This document shows, in pieces, positions 34,746-47,163 of a DNA stretch of 64,000 nt. The stretch is from the NCBI GenBank assembly GCA_018806985.1, contig JADANN010000245.1:744001-808000 (forward strand), written 5' to 3'. The DNA comes from Angiostrongylus vasorum (taxonomy: Eukaryota; Nematoda; Chromadorea; Rhabditida; Metastrongylidae). Positions within the stretch are counted from its first letter, which is position 1. Each line of letters begins with the position of its first letter. The position numbers and the translations under genes were made by a program. The notes under the pieces were generated by a model. The model made no database searches, was not told where the DNA came from, and saw only the letters and a list, made by a program, of their open reading frames with translations.

Positions 34746-35931
34746 CAGAACTTTTAGCTAACATTCTCGATACTCTTCTCAACTTTTGCAGGTTCAGTGA
34801 GTAGTTCTGTTCTTCTCGTCTTGCGATATTCTACACTTCTAGCCTATGTTGGTCATTTCGGACAAACGTAAGCTGGCTTGCCGGAAACTCGTGCAACTCC
34901 AACTGGGCGTACTATCTCGAAAGTTTCACCTTTCCTTGTGCATTGTACTAGGAAAAAAACTCGTCATAGAGAATTGCTTCAGCGAAACAATGAACGAAAT
35001 CGTAAATGAGGCGATAAATAATAATAAATATCGAGGCGACGATAAGTGAACTGAGCTACCTACAAACTCTATTCTCTATATGGAACTATGGTCGTAGTTT
35101 TAGAAATCTGTTTGCATGATTATGCTAAGAGTTCCAAGAAAATGCCTAAATCTTACTGACGATGAACAATAAAGCCTCAGTTGAAGGGCAATCTACAGTT
35201 TGTTGACTGCAAAATAGATTCTTTTACTCTAAAAGGATTTCTTCAGTGCTCGTAATTTGAACGCGACAGAAAACGAACTAATGGGATTTCATGCAGCAGG
35301 ATGCGGTGGTATTCACCAAAGGGATTGCGGATTTCTGCGATTGGCGCTCTTGCGCCTGAAATTTTGAAAAGTCATTTTTCTCTCAAAATTCTTGAAATTT
35401 CGCCCCTAAACAAATTTAAGATGAAATTGTAAGAAGTTAGGTTTCTTAAAAGAGGATCACAGCGTGTCAAAGAAATTTATAATGTTCTCAACACCTCGAA
35501 TTCTTCTAATAATCGATGAAGTATCATCTGCCGTCGAAAAAGTATCACAGTGGCGAGGATGTTGAAGAACCACATGCTTATTATTTAAATGGATCAATAG
35601 CGAATACACCATACAGAAATCTAGACAATTTTTTTAACACTACGATTTTACCCTAACGGAAACTCTCATGTTAGAATTGACACCAAGAAGTTAGTGTTGA
35701 AGGCGGTTAGTGAAATTTCTATGGGCAGATGCACTTTAATCCTCGATTATCGTGTAACTATATAAGTCGTACAGATTCACCGAATTTTTCGAAATTAATG
35801 ACTTTTCATGAGCCGTAGCGTTTTTCTCGGTCAACTGAGGCAAAAGATGTCGGAATCCAGAGAGGACAGCAGAGGAGAAGAAAACCTAAGTGACAGATTG
35901 TAATGGCGTGAACTTCACATGACATTTGCTG
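34746..35931. other. No gene seen
   Basis: Short AT-rich open frames only. A 67-codon plus-strand frame at 34,846-35,049 has no family resemblance and no splice partners I can support. Confidence 0.4.
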
Positions 35932-36030
35932 TGCTAAACGTGAAAAGATTTATCCTGTTTAACAAAAAAAGTGTCCTTTTTGCTAAACGTGAAGTGATTT
36001 ATCCTCTTTAACGAAAAAGTTTCCTTTCCA
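35932..36030 (+). repeat. Tandem duplication, 49-bp period, two copies
   Basis: TGCTAAACGTGAA, then GATTTATCCT and TTTAAC, then a run of A and GT..CC, appears twice with a period of 49 bases and scattered substitutions. Confidence 0.7.
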
Positions 36031-36199
36031 AAGAGTGTGATTTATGTGGAGGCATTCTTCGACTGGACAATGGACTATCGAGGGATGAAAATGAGTGAAT
36101 GAGTCAATTTTGGATTACAAGAAAAACTACCATTGATAATAACCTGGTTCGGAAAGAAAATTGAACTAGGAGATAAAATAAGCTAAACATGGAAAATGC

Positions 36200-36497
36200 C
36201 TCAATAAAGAATGGACTATAAAGCTGTCAGCGTTGATCAATCCCTAAGGGAAATGTCATGCATTCAGCTTCATAAAACATCATTAGAATTGATTGAATGC
36301 ATATTTGGTTTACATATTCACTTACAGTGGCATGCCGACATGTCGACTACGTGTTTTTACTCTCCAAGGCAAGCCCGATACCAATTTATCGATTCCGGAG
36401 CAATGGAAGGCTTGGCGAGCCCAGGGCGAAGGATCGAAGCAGAAATCGATCCGGTGTGTTTTGCAGGGCGTGTTCAACCACTGCGCTACACACGCTA
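36200..36497 (-). mobile_element. tRNA-derived SINE, copy f (full length)
   Basis: In reverse it starts GCGTGTGTAGCGCAGTGGTT (A box), has a B-box-like GGATCGATTTCTGC segment, the shared body with TCCGGAATCGATAAATTGG and ATTCAATCAATTCTAATG, and ends with TTGATCAACGCTGACAGCTT. A short duplication near the B box (GATCGAAGCAGAAATCGATC) is peculiar to this copy. Plus-strand open frames across it are artefacts. Confidence 0.8.
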
Positions 36498-38955
36498 GAA
36501 ATGATTAGAAAGTGACAAATTTTACCATTAAATTGTATTCACTCCTTTAGATGTTTAAGATTTCATGTCCCCTTAGATAACTTTCTTAGCTGAATGATGG
36601 ATCTTCTCTAGAGGTTACTAGTTGTCTATAGATTATTACCATACCATAGAAAAGGGAGGAACTTGGGTACCGGATATATGACCTGTGATGTGACGCGGAG
36701 GTCTATTCTAAGAAAGGGCTTTCGGAGTTGAAAGCGAGTTTGAAATTTCTTTCCAAAAACCAAGCGAGGAGCAATAACCTATGCTGTTAATTGCAATGGC
36801 CTTGGGTGAAAACCTAGTAGCAGTACAGCAAAACCCCTGGCCAATCAGTGTAGGTGGTGACGCACGGGAAGCACATTGGAACAGCTATTTCACGAGCTGA
36901 CGAAAATAAGACTTGCTCAAACATCAAAATACTGGTCAACTGTAAATTATGCCATAGAAGGCACGACTGATAGCAGCAGAACAGCGCAAGCCCTACTAGC
37001 CGTTTTAATAAGACTATGGATTAGTTGGGCCTTCAAATAAAGTACAGACGTGGATATTTCTTCTTCTCGATTCATGCTCTTTCAAGCTTCATTTACTGAT
37101 GTTTTCGTGCGCATGCAATGGATTACTTTCGATTGTAAATATGCCCTCTTCTCTCTTCACTGATGTACCTAATGTGCTTTTCTTGCAACATCGAGATTGT
37201 CTTATTAGAGGAATCCTAAGCCTTCAGTAAGATAGACACCGTAGGTTGTGGGTCGAAGGGCAGCTTACTTTTCGTCAATTTTTTCCAAGAAAATGTGGAT
37301 ATATAAAAATTAAGACGTTTTTAAGAGCGTGAACAGTCAAACAATATGTTTCGTTGCACAATTACTGCTGAATCCACTGTCAATGCCGTTACTTTCAAAG
37401 ATGTTAACTTATACGCATCCACTTAGCAAAATTGTTTGTCAAAGATATTATCCTAGGTTATCAAGGTTGCATATCTCCAGAGTTACTGTTCTTCTAATCA
37501 CGACAGGATAATCTCTGATAATCTTACATGACTATGATTGCGAATAAGGATTAATCCGGTAGTTCGTATGAACTCTTTTTGATTGTTATCGAAATCGTAG
37601 CGTGAAAGTATGTCCTTTCTATCGATTGCTTAACAATTGCAAAATCCATCGAACTTGTTCACCACCTGGTTGCAATGCCTAACGAAATCTTGCGAAAAGG
37701 TCAAACCCATTAGCAGCAAATTCTTAATGAATCAATTCGTCGAGAACATTTTGTAGCCTCGAAAAGAACAAGAAATAGAGACATAATGAATTAAATCGAA
37801 GAAGTGGAAAAAGCGTGGAAGTGCGCGTAATTCGATCGAGGACCCGTGGTGCAGAAGTGGGCAAACAGAAATGGATTTTTTCTGATTACATGTACCACAC
37901 TATAAGTTTGACTATCTAATCTTCGAATTACTCATGGAGTGCTTCAACATCGTTTTCTGAAGACTACCAAGAAACGAAAGTCTTCTGAAACGACATCCTG
38001 TAACTGGGTGAATGTGTTCATGGTCCACGTCAATCATTTATATTTGAAACTGGGAACGATTTGTGGACTGGAGATTGGTACTAACAAACGCCATTATGCA
38101 CGAAGCATACCATCACTATGAACTACGATTGCGAGTGACCGAAATGAATGAAAGATGTGTCGGTTTTTTTTACCATCTCATGCACTTCCCATCTTTATTG
38201 AAAGATGCTTCGGCAGTGTCTGTCTGCCTAGTTTCAAGTTTATCTTTCGAAATTTGTGTGATTCCTACTATGTCTCAAATTTCTCTAGCGAGCTGGTCTT
38301 TCACAATATTAAAAAAGCGACAATAAACATGGTTTTTTAGGCCACACTTTTTCGGTACTTTCACGGATTGTAGAACTGTTCTTCCATTTGTTTCAAATAT
38401 GAACTTGTATGCACTGACATCATTACGAGAATGTAGAAGGATAGATAGTGTCATTTTGATGTTGTAGCACATACTTCTCCATCCGTTACTCAGTGGTTCG
38501 TCGCATTCTGATATCGAACTTTACTCGCCGTAAACTTGCACAAGGGTTTTCCTTGCGAATGGCAACTTCCAGATCTAAGTTGAACACGTTGAATCAAAAT
38601 TGTTGACGTACCGACGTAATAGTTAGGCTCGATTATGATGATAATCTGACACTGTAAAGAAGGAAAGCATTTGCCAAACTGAATACCATTTTCCTCAAAA
38701 ATGTAGAGGAAAAACAGGTTCAACTACATGAAATGTTTGAAATTCTTTTTTTCAAATAACAACCAAAGAGGGAAATGTGATGAAGAGTAGTATTATAAAG
38801 TGAGGAACATATATCCAGACAGTGTAGGAAGACGTCACAATACGAGAGCATCATTTAAGAAGCCAAACGAATTCTATAACAAGTTGATGGACTGTGAGCA
38901 CTTAAGAAGGGTTCTCGGATGTGGTGGGAGTTCGTCGACGCCAGCGAAGTCGTTG
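36498..38955. other. No gene seen
   Basis: No recognisable coding exon. The open frames near 37,939-38,340 (+) and 38,490-38,723 (-) lack protein-like composition, splice partners or known motifs. Confidence 0.35.
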
Positions 38956-39224
38956 TCATCTTCGAAGATATGCAAAAGAGGTCACTGTGCAGGTGTTTGC
39001 AGGCATGTGGATCCATTTGTCGCCGACAAGCGTCATCATTTCGTCTCTCAATCGCTCACCGTCCGCTCCATTCTGTTCGTCACCTGTGTTCTGTCTAACA
39101 GTGAAAATACTCCATACATCATTTATAAAAAAGTACATGGAGCCGATTTCATGATATGATTTTCTGATGAACGAAAGATAACTTTGTGGAATTTTGGCTG
39201 TGGTATGGGGAATCGAAATACTCA
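38956..39224 (-). CDS. Unidentified protein, candidate terminal exon
   Basis: Behind a good acceptor (AATTTCAG in reverse, at 39,225-39,232) the minus strand is open for 88 codons to TGA at 38,956-38,958. It contains KIPQSYLSFIRKSYHEIGSM, WSIFTVRQNTGDEQNG, RLRDEMMTLVGDKWIHMPAN and ends TSFAYLRR. The first two bases (TG) complete a codon started by the single G at the end of the candidate exon 40,591-40,741, so the phases fit. I do not recognise the family. An alternative donor (ACAG before GTGACG) inside could shorten it. Confidence 0.4.
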
Positions 39225-39347
39225 CTGAAATTACTCGATAAAGGATCAACTCGCAAAAATTTCAATGAATGCTTCTGTTAAGGATGTTTAGTAATAGTGA
39301 TAGCGTTGACAAGAGAAAAAATAACTGCAATAATAATAATAATCTTT

Positions 39348-39487
39348 CTTTGGGTCTGGGTATTGCTTGTCAGGCCAATTTCGGCTTAGGTTGAGGTCCC
39401 CACTACTTAGCTAATGCATTCTTTTAACAGCGATGCGTGTTACTTTGCACACCACGCCGGACCACACCGGACTACCCAGACCCAAAG
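39348..39487. mobile_element. Small TIR element (MITE) within an AAT microsatellite
   Basis: CTTTGGGTCTGGGTA at 39,348-39,362 is inverted exactly at 39,473-39,487. The 140-bp element is flanked on both sides by AAT-repeat sequence, suggesting insertion into a microsatellite or target duplication of AAT. No coding capacity. Confidence 0.7.
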
Positions 39488-39519
39488 AATAATAATAGTA
39501 TTAATAATAGCAATGAGGC

Positions 39520-39745
39520 GCGTACAGCACAGTGGCTAGAAGTGCCGTGCAATGCATACTGGATAGGTTTGAACCCATTTTCCAAACACATGATGCTTTT
39601 CATTCCTCAGAGATAGTAACAGACTTGCTTAGGTGGATATACGAGGATAGCAACACTGACTTTATATATCGGTATACCATCGCAAGTTAATATGAAGGCA
39701 AGATATCCATTCAATCACTTCTATGATGGTTGTGTTCGTAGAGGG
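39520..39745 (+). mobile_element. tRNA-derived SINE, copy g
   Basis: Head with TACAGCACAGTGGCTAGAAG (A box) and GGTTTGAACCC (B box), then a diverged body with ATATATCGGTATACCATCGC and ATTCAATCACTTCTATGATG. It lies 30 bases right of the small TIR element. Confidence 0.7.
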
Positions 39746-40032
39746 TGATAATGGTGTAAGAAAATGAATTTTCATGAGCAGAGTGCAAGTGCAATCGATG
39801 TAATATTGCAATGATTATTACCAGAAAGCTTGTTATGCAGCAGAGTGGAACATTTTCGTGAGTACACAATCCTTTGTTCATTTGCGTACACGTCTCATCT
39901 ATTATAGGTTACTATCCGAATGTGTTCGACGTCAGATTAACGGTAAAAGAGCAGAGTACTATGCTAAACGTACTAACAAGGCTAAATCTCCAAAAGATTT
40001 CACTAATGAGTTATCAAGTTAAAAATTTTATG

Positions 40033-40285
40033 TTGATCAATTGCTGCAGAATGCGCTGTGCATTTGACTTCATTAAGCATCGTTAGAGATGACTGAATGC
40101 ATATGTGGTAAATACAACGACTCGCTACGGCCTACCGATGTGTCAGCTCAGCGCAGCTGTCCTTCCAGACAAATCTGGTCCCAATTTGCCCACCATTGGA
40201 AGGCTTGGTGAGCCCAGGGTGGGTGTTGGAATCAACGACAACGTGTGTGTTGTAGGGCACCTTCAGCCACTGCGCTATAAGCACT
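40033..40285 (-). mobile_element. tRNA-derived SINE, copy h
   Basis: Reverse copy with TATAGCGCAGTGGCTGAAGG (A box), a degraded B box, CCTTCCAATGGTGGGCAAAT, CGGTAGGCCGTAGCGAGTCG and a tail with GCACAGCGCATTCTGCAGC and TTGATCAA. Nearly full length. Confidence 0.75.
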
Positions 40286-40590
40286 ACAGTGCTTTAGTAT
40301 TAAATTCATAAATGGGATGCATTATTGGCCAATATGGAAGATTTTTACCTTTACTCCTCACTTACACCACTGCATCACGTTTTAATTCTGTGTGCCTCTT
40401 CACTGTTCCATACCTCTACATTTATCGGGGACACGAAAGATTTGCTCTGATACATGTTAGGTTAAGCCGGAAATATTGATATTGTTCCAATAAAACTAGG
40501 GGAAATCTAAAATAGTGTGGCTCAACTCGAAAATTTCATATTTTTTCCTTTGCTTGTACGAAAAGTATTTAAGTAATTTGCGGAACTTAC

Positions 40591-40741
40591 CACCCATTAT
40601 TAGGTTCATTGCTTCATCTCTTCCATCAACGAAGGTTTTCAAATTTGCATCTGGATTAAGATACCACTCAAGGGTTTTGCATTTTTCGTAAATATCTTTA
40701 AATAGGATCAAATTAGTTCTTCCTAAATTCTCGCAGTTGCT
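40591..40741 (-). CDS. Unidentified protein, candidate internal exon
   Basis: The minus strand is open from acceptor GCTAGTAG (40,742-40,749) to a near-consensus donor GTAAGT (40,585-40,590): 50 codons plus one base. Residues include CENLGRTNLILFKDIYEKCK, LEWYLNPDANLKTFVDG and RDEAMNLIMG. Composition looks like a real globular protein. Its end phase fits the exon at 38,956-39,224; the 1.37-kb intron between them holds two SINEs and a MITE. Family not recognised; upstream exons not found. Confidence 0.45.
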
Positions 40742-40898
40742 CTACTAGCGTTCCTAGATCCTCATCACAAAAAAGTGACCAGCCTTTGTGGATGGAATGT
40801 GACCTTTCCAAGTTATGTTAGGTAGCAATACTCTGGAACTGAAGGTGCGGGAGGCCTGCTTTGACATGCGGGAAGTAGAGCATTTAATCTCTGGAGTC

Positions 40899-42227
<1,329 letters not shown>

Positions 42228-42275
42228 GAGTACCGTTAGTGCCATTATTATTTACATGACACCCCATCACATCTA

Positions 42276-42452
42276 CTATGTGGATCTCAGAGCTTTTTCG
42301 AGCTTGATTCGTTTTCCTTCCATTTCACCATCCTCAAGGGTCTTCATATATTTCGCCCGCTGTTTCAGCTTCGGTTTGAGTATTTCGTCGTCTTTATGAG
42401 TTTCGTAAAGTGCTAGTCGAGTCAATCTTTGAGATACCCATTCTAAGGCGTT
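42276..42452 (-). CDS. Unidentified protein, candidate C-terminal exon
   Basis: The minus strand reads AL then EWVSQRLTRLALYETHKDDE, ILKPKLKQRAKYMKTLEDGE and EGKRIKLEKALRST before TAG. It is highly charged and predicted helical, with codon use unlike random AT-rich DNA. Two possible acceptors precede it (CACGTTAG or GCCTTAG). It resembles the basic helical tails of mitochondrial or RNA-binding proteins, but I cannot name a family. Upstream exons were not identified. Confidence 0.4.
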   Translation of the reverse strand, partial: NALEWVSQRLTRLALYETHKDDEILKPKLKQRAKYMKTLEDGEMEGKRIKLEKALRST

Positions 42453-42479
42453 CTAACGTGGATTAGAAGAGAGCTTTGG

Positions 42480-42545
42480 GGGGATGGGATCGAAATAACG
42501 CTTTTTGCTTCATGATCGACAGCATTACTAACCACTGCGCTGTCC
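42480..42545 (-). mobile_element. SINE head fragment (tRNA-like)
   Basis: In reverse: ACAGCGCAGTGGTTAGTAAT (A box) and, 20 bases on, a degraded TTTCGATCCC B box. The usual SINE body does not follow, so it is a fragment or a different tRNA-derived unit. It is not a functional tRNA gene as far as I can fold it. Confidence 0.4.
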
Positions 42546-42934
42546 TCTTGCTTATCCCTCCCAGTCTCTGGATTTACTTCTATCAGACAGAACAATAACT
42601 AGAACTGCATATTTTCCCGAAGTATACAGGTTGACTTTGTTTAGTAGCACACAAATGTCGTGTTTCAATGGCGACAAATTGAATAAGGATATTCTCAGCC
42701 GCAGCTTTGTTATTGGAGATCTTTCTTTTCGTACAGTAACATAAGCCTCATTAGTTCACTACTGAATGAACTTGACTTCCAAGAAACAGTGTGAAATACA
42801 AAACCAATGGCTTGATGAGAACTGTTCATAAGTCTTCAACTCTTAATTTGTCTGACTTTTACTTTTTTGTTAGCTTCGGATCAGATTCCGCATGGTTCTC
42901 CACCGAAAGGGGAGCCCGACGGGATTCGCCAAAG

Positions 42935-43165
42935 GGACACGCTGCGCAGTGGTAAAGCTGCTTGCAGTGCATACATGATCGCTGTTTTCAACACGATCAA
43001 GGCTAATTCAGGTCACGCACCCTTCAGGGGTTGCAAAATTTGTTCCACACCAGTACAATAGGGTAGAAACACTAAATTAGTGTAATAATAAATCCTCGCA
43101 AGTTAGTGCATAGGCCAAATATGCCCTTAACTACCTCTGCGCGTGCATTGGGATCCATGACAGAC
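42935..43165 (+). mobile_element. tRNA-derived SINE, copy i (degraded)
   Basis: ACGCTGCGCAGTGGTAAAGC resembles the A box and CTCGCAAGTTAGTGCATAGG then CTTAACTACCTCTGCG match the body, but the B box and the middle are heavily changed. Confidence 0.5.
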
Positions 43166-43439
43166 TCCAAAGGATGTGATGAAAGTTGAGAGCATTTCCA
43201 CCATTTTTTAGGAACAACACACCCGTTTTATTTAAAATGAAATAGAGAATCATTAACTGTTAAAGAGATTAGAGTAGAATGGTAGGTGATGTTCTTCATT
43301 GATCTTCTGGAAGCACTGACTATTCTACCTAGCTACCGGTGATCTGCTAAGCATTATAGATGTTCTTTTCAACCTTAAACATTTCCAATCATTATTGATG
43401 CTCTTCTTTTTTTCATAATGGCTTCACATCACCTCTAGG

Positions 43440-44215
43440 GAGCTTTAAGCTTCAGACATGAGTTGGTAATTGCCTGCGCTTGGGCTATTCCAAGTTGGAA
43501 TACATGTTTCTGGAAATAGACGTTTCGTGGTAGCATGCGGGCTCTCGGTTCTGTTTTTGCCTAGCGTGAAGATGCTAATAAGTCGGTTGTATTCTTCATC
43601 GATGTTGTCAACATTGACATCTTTCTGCAAGCTAGTGAGAAAACCTCAATTTTTGATTCTCTTGAGATTTCGCTTCTTACCATTCGCGACTTTCCTACCC
43701 TTAGCAGTGAAGAAGAAAATAGGCGGAAGAAACAATTAGCCGAACATGAAAAAGTTTGGAAAAGCAAGGAAATTGTTTAAGAAAAAGATTTAACTTATTG
43801 TGTGATGTGATCCATTTCGTAAAGTCACCTCACTGGGAATTTTCATTATCAAAAAGAGGCTCAGAAATTGTTCCACTTAACTCGCATTTGAGAGCGTGAA
43901 GTTCCTTACGTTGTCTAAGGATAGTCTTAGCGTGCACAATCCTCTAATGATAACCTCGTTGATGATACTATCCTGTCTGTAGAGCTGCTGCAAGTCCATG
44001 TAGAATGTTTTGCACTCCTCTTCGTGACACTAGCTTCATGATGGGATCCAGGCGCCGCCGTCTTTTTGTCAAAGCCTGCATTGGCACAAATCTCTTCACG
44101 CACAAATTTCTGCTTCTGGTCTCCAGCTGCTTGAAGTGTCTAGTTGTGCACATGTTGACAGCGAAACAAATGTCGTCATCCCTTCTTCTGTAACATATTT
44201 TGATTAACATCGTTT
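43440..44215 (-). pseudogene. RTE-type retrotransposon relic D (endonuclease end and linker)
   Basis: The right part, near 43,990-44,030, reads EEECKTFYMDLQQLYRQD, matching the EEEVEAFYMDLEKFYRED segment of the endonuclease domain; around 43,890 a KELHALKCE remnant follows. The left part reads DNIDEEYNRLISIF, TTKRLFPETC and AGNYQLMSEA, the linker that follows the endonuclease. Order and orientation agree with one insertion. Frameshifts and stops are frequent. Confidence 0.7.
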
Positions 44216-44454
44216 TGGTCTGATCGGCGTTCAGTATGTGTTATCTTCTGTCTATACAACGATGAGTTCATCACGAAATCTTCATTAAAAGATTGAGACA
44301 CACGTGACAATATTAGTCCAAATCCTTTCAGTGCAAAGGTCCGATTCGTGTTTTAGCTGCCCAAAAGGTAAAGTGAGATGCTCTTGGACTCCTGTTAGAA
44401 GAACAAACTGTCACCATAGAAAGCAATTATTTTCAAATCGACAGTCATTTATCC

Positions 44455-44640
44455 TCGGTTTTGTTACACAAGTTTTATCCCGCTAACGTTTCGGCGTCTT
44501 CGTCTTCATCAAAGCCGATGATTAGAGTCGATGGTCCACGTTTGTAGGTTTTCTCGATATGGCACCATCGTCGTCGAACCGACATGATAAGAAGGTCCGT
44601 CTCGGTTTATCTATACCTTAGCAATGTCTCGTCCCTTCGA
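44455..44640 (-). repeat. Dispersed repeat R3, copy 4
   Basis: Reverse copy with the core GAAGACGAAGACGCCGAAAC, preceded by GTGGACCATCGACTCTAATC and by a degraded TTCGACGACGATGGTGCC block. It directly adjoins SINE copy j, as R3 copy 2 adjoins SINE copy d. Confidence 0.55.
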
Positions 44641-44835
44641 CTTCATCGAGCAACGTACAAGTGATTAAATTTATATTTGGCCTATACGATGACTTACGAT
44701 GGGACTGTCGATGAATATAGTCAGCATTTTTGCCGTTTCATGCAAGTTTTAAAGAAATTTGATGACCCATGAAGGCTTAGGTGAGATCGAATCAATGAAA
44801 ACGTGTAGATTGCAGAGCAACTCTATCTGGTTGCT
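44632..44835 (-). mobile_element. tRNA-derived SINE, copy j (degraded)
   Basis: Reverse copy: CACGTTTTCATTGATTCGAT at the B-box position, then CACCTAAGCCTTCATGGGTC, TCGTATAGGCCAAATATAAA and GAAGTCGAAGGGACG. The A box is unclear and the tail is missing. Confidence 0.55.
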
Positions 44836-46927
44836 GAAATCGCCCTATATCTCGCCACACATGTAGTCTCACGTATAAGAGTGGAAATATGCTAGAGAGC
44901 ATGTCAACATTATAACAAACGTTGGATCGCTCAATGATCATCAAGAAAGCAAAAGGAAGATAAATAAATCGAAAATCTATTCAGGAAGTGGTTGGTAAAA
45001 AAAATGCACTGTTGGATATGTCCTTAGAGTAGGAGTCACTGAGAAACTCCGGTGTGTGAAGGATACGAATGACAACTCGGAGCATACAAATGATGCTCAT
45101 TATTTGCACCAAAATATTTCATTGATTTGCGAGATAATCTAATGACTAATTAAACTGCATGGAAACGAAACCAAAACATGAAACTGCACGCACTTCTTGT
45201 TCAGTTTTTTTTTACTTAACCTTTTCCACTTTAAGAGATTTCTATGACGAACAGATTCCGTACGACATAGTACCATCAGTGCTGCCTTACCACGGTTTGC
45301 AAGCAAATTAACAATTGTCCGCGTACATTCCTAAAACAGTTTTAAGATATGGAACAGCCCATTAGCATAACGTGTTTTTTCATGCAATAATGTTATAGCT
45401 TCAATAACTTAAAAGACTAGTTTAATAGTTGGATTGTCTTTGTTCACGAAAAAATTATATAGTCCCCAGCAAAATTCTATTTCATTGGTTGCAGTTTGAG
45501 CAAGGTTTCTTCTAGACTGCATCAAGCTGTTCGCTGGTTATCGCTACAGACAGCCTATAGCCTGAGTGGACCGCATGGAGTCGTGCGATCTTGCTAGCTT
45601 TCCTCCAAGATGGCAATATATCTACAGCATCCGCTTGTAGGTGTAGAACTCCTTTGTAGAGACTACTCACGGTCGAAGAATTGATGTCGTAGGTGTTATA
45701 GAGTTATTACTGCATTCCTGCTGCTCATTGTCCATTTTTAGTTGTACACCTTAAGCTGTCACGTGTTTGTGTTGTAGTTTACAAATTAAATGTTCCTACA
45801 CTCTTCTCTTTGTATTTGAGCTTCATATTTTCTTCTCCCAAGTCGTAGTTGATAAAATAACGCGTGCGGTTTCTAGGGAATTAGAACCAGCATTGGGTTT
45901 TCGGAAGTGAAGTCAATTCATAGGCGCGAGATACCATACGTGGTGATCACTAGGATCGCTGTGGTAATGTTATCTCGTGACTCGAAAGAAAAGTACATTT
46001 GATAAGGAGCTGGTTGAATATTTCAGTGTGAGAAACAAAATTCTGTTTTATCAAAGCCGACTTCTCGCATCAAATGAGCCACTTCTGCGGGAAGAGATAA
46101 TGAAACAGAAGAAAAAAGTTCTCTTAATACTTTCATAATCGATTATTATGGGGAAATCACAGATATCCCAATAGTACCCGCTCAGATTAAATGAACAGCT
46201 GCACCTTGCAGCACTCACGTCAACCCAAGGAAGACCTGGTTTTGGACGGAAAATGTGGGATTTCTTCCCTTACCAATGGTACGTTTTTTTAATCCGACCT
46301 TACTAAACCTAACCAACTACCCTTCGATCTATGCCGGGGAATGGCCTGATAAGTTGTGAACGTTTTAGATGACGATATGTGTTTTGATTAGCAATATTTC
46401 TACAAACACCAGTGGGAAATCACGAAAGCAAAGTCTGAGAAATGTTTCTGAATACACAGCGAGATAAACCACATCGCTGGTCGACTGTTTTGTTCATGCC
46501 CAGTGCTACTTACAAATCGCTTGTGGATTTATTGGCGTCAACAACATAGTCGCTACTAAACAACGTGTATGACGTCTACTCGATGGGCTATTTCCTTATA
46601 TACGGTGCATTTTCCAAGATGTCGCTCTTCATAGTGTGCTCCGGAAAACGAGCTCATCAAAAAGAGCATTCTTTTGCAAACTACCAAGCACAGAAAAATC
46701 TGATTTTGACCTCGTCCCTACTACTTCGATCTCCTTTCAATCAGCTATTGAATAAGCATGCACAGTGTGACAAAGAACACTTTAACTCATTAAACTTAAT
46801 ACCCACTTTATAATGCACACGCGGGGCGTTATGGGTTAATATAGGCAGTGTCAAAACCAAGCCTACGTTATGGCTTCTGTGGTCCGGCCATCAATAAAAA
46901 AAAGCTCTCACGTGTGTTCATTCCCTG
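44836..46927. other. No gene seen
   Basis: AT-rich sequence without exon-like stretches. The 82-codon plus-strand frame at 46,565-46,813 has no recognisable motif. Confidence 0.35.
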
Positions 46928-47163
46928 AGGATGGGATATGCATTCGGATTCATTAAGCATCGTTAGATGTGATTGAATGTATGTCTGACTTACACAGTGT
47001 TCGCAGTATTCTACAGATATATCGAGTCGGCGTTGCTATCCCGACACACGTTTCTGGCACCAATTTTCCAACGTCGGAGGAATGGAAGGTTTGGTGAGTC
47101 TGTGGCGTGATATCGAACTCATGTGTATTGCAGGGCACCTCTAGCTACTGCGCTACATGCGCC
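46928..47163 (-). mobile_element. tRNA-derived SINE, copy k
   Basis: Reverse copy with ATGTAGCGCAGTAGCTAGAG (A box), GAGTTCGATATC (B box), CACAGACTCACCAAACCTTC, a tetranucleotide-like ATCGAGTCGGCG block in the plus sense, and an end ATCGTTAATGAATCCG-like segment. Nearly full length without the tail. Confidence 0.7.

Noticed and set aside
34334..34761. Plus- and minus-strand open frames rich in Pro and Gly
   Set aside because: They cover the reverse copy of repeat L; no frame is conserved between copies.
36211..36515. Three overlapping plus-strand open frames of 71-95 codons
   Set aside because: They lie in SINE copy f, reverse strand, and similar frames appear in other copies.
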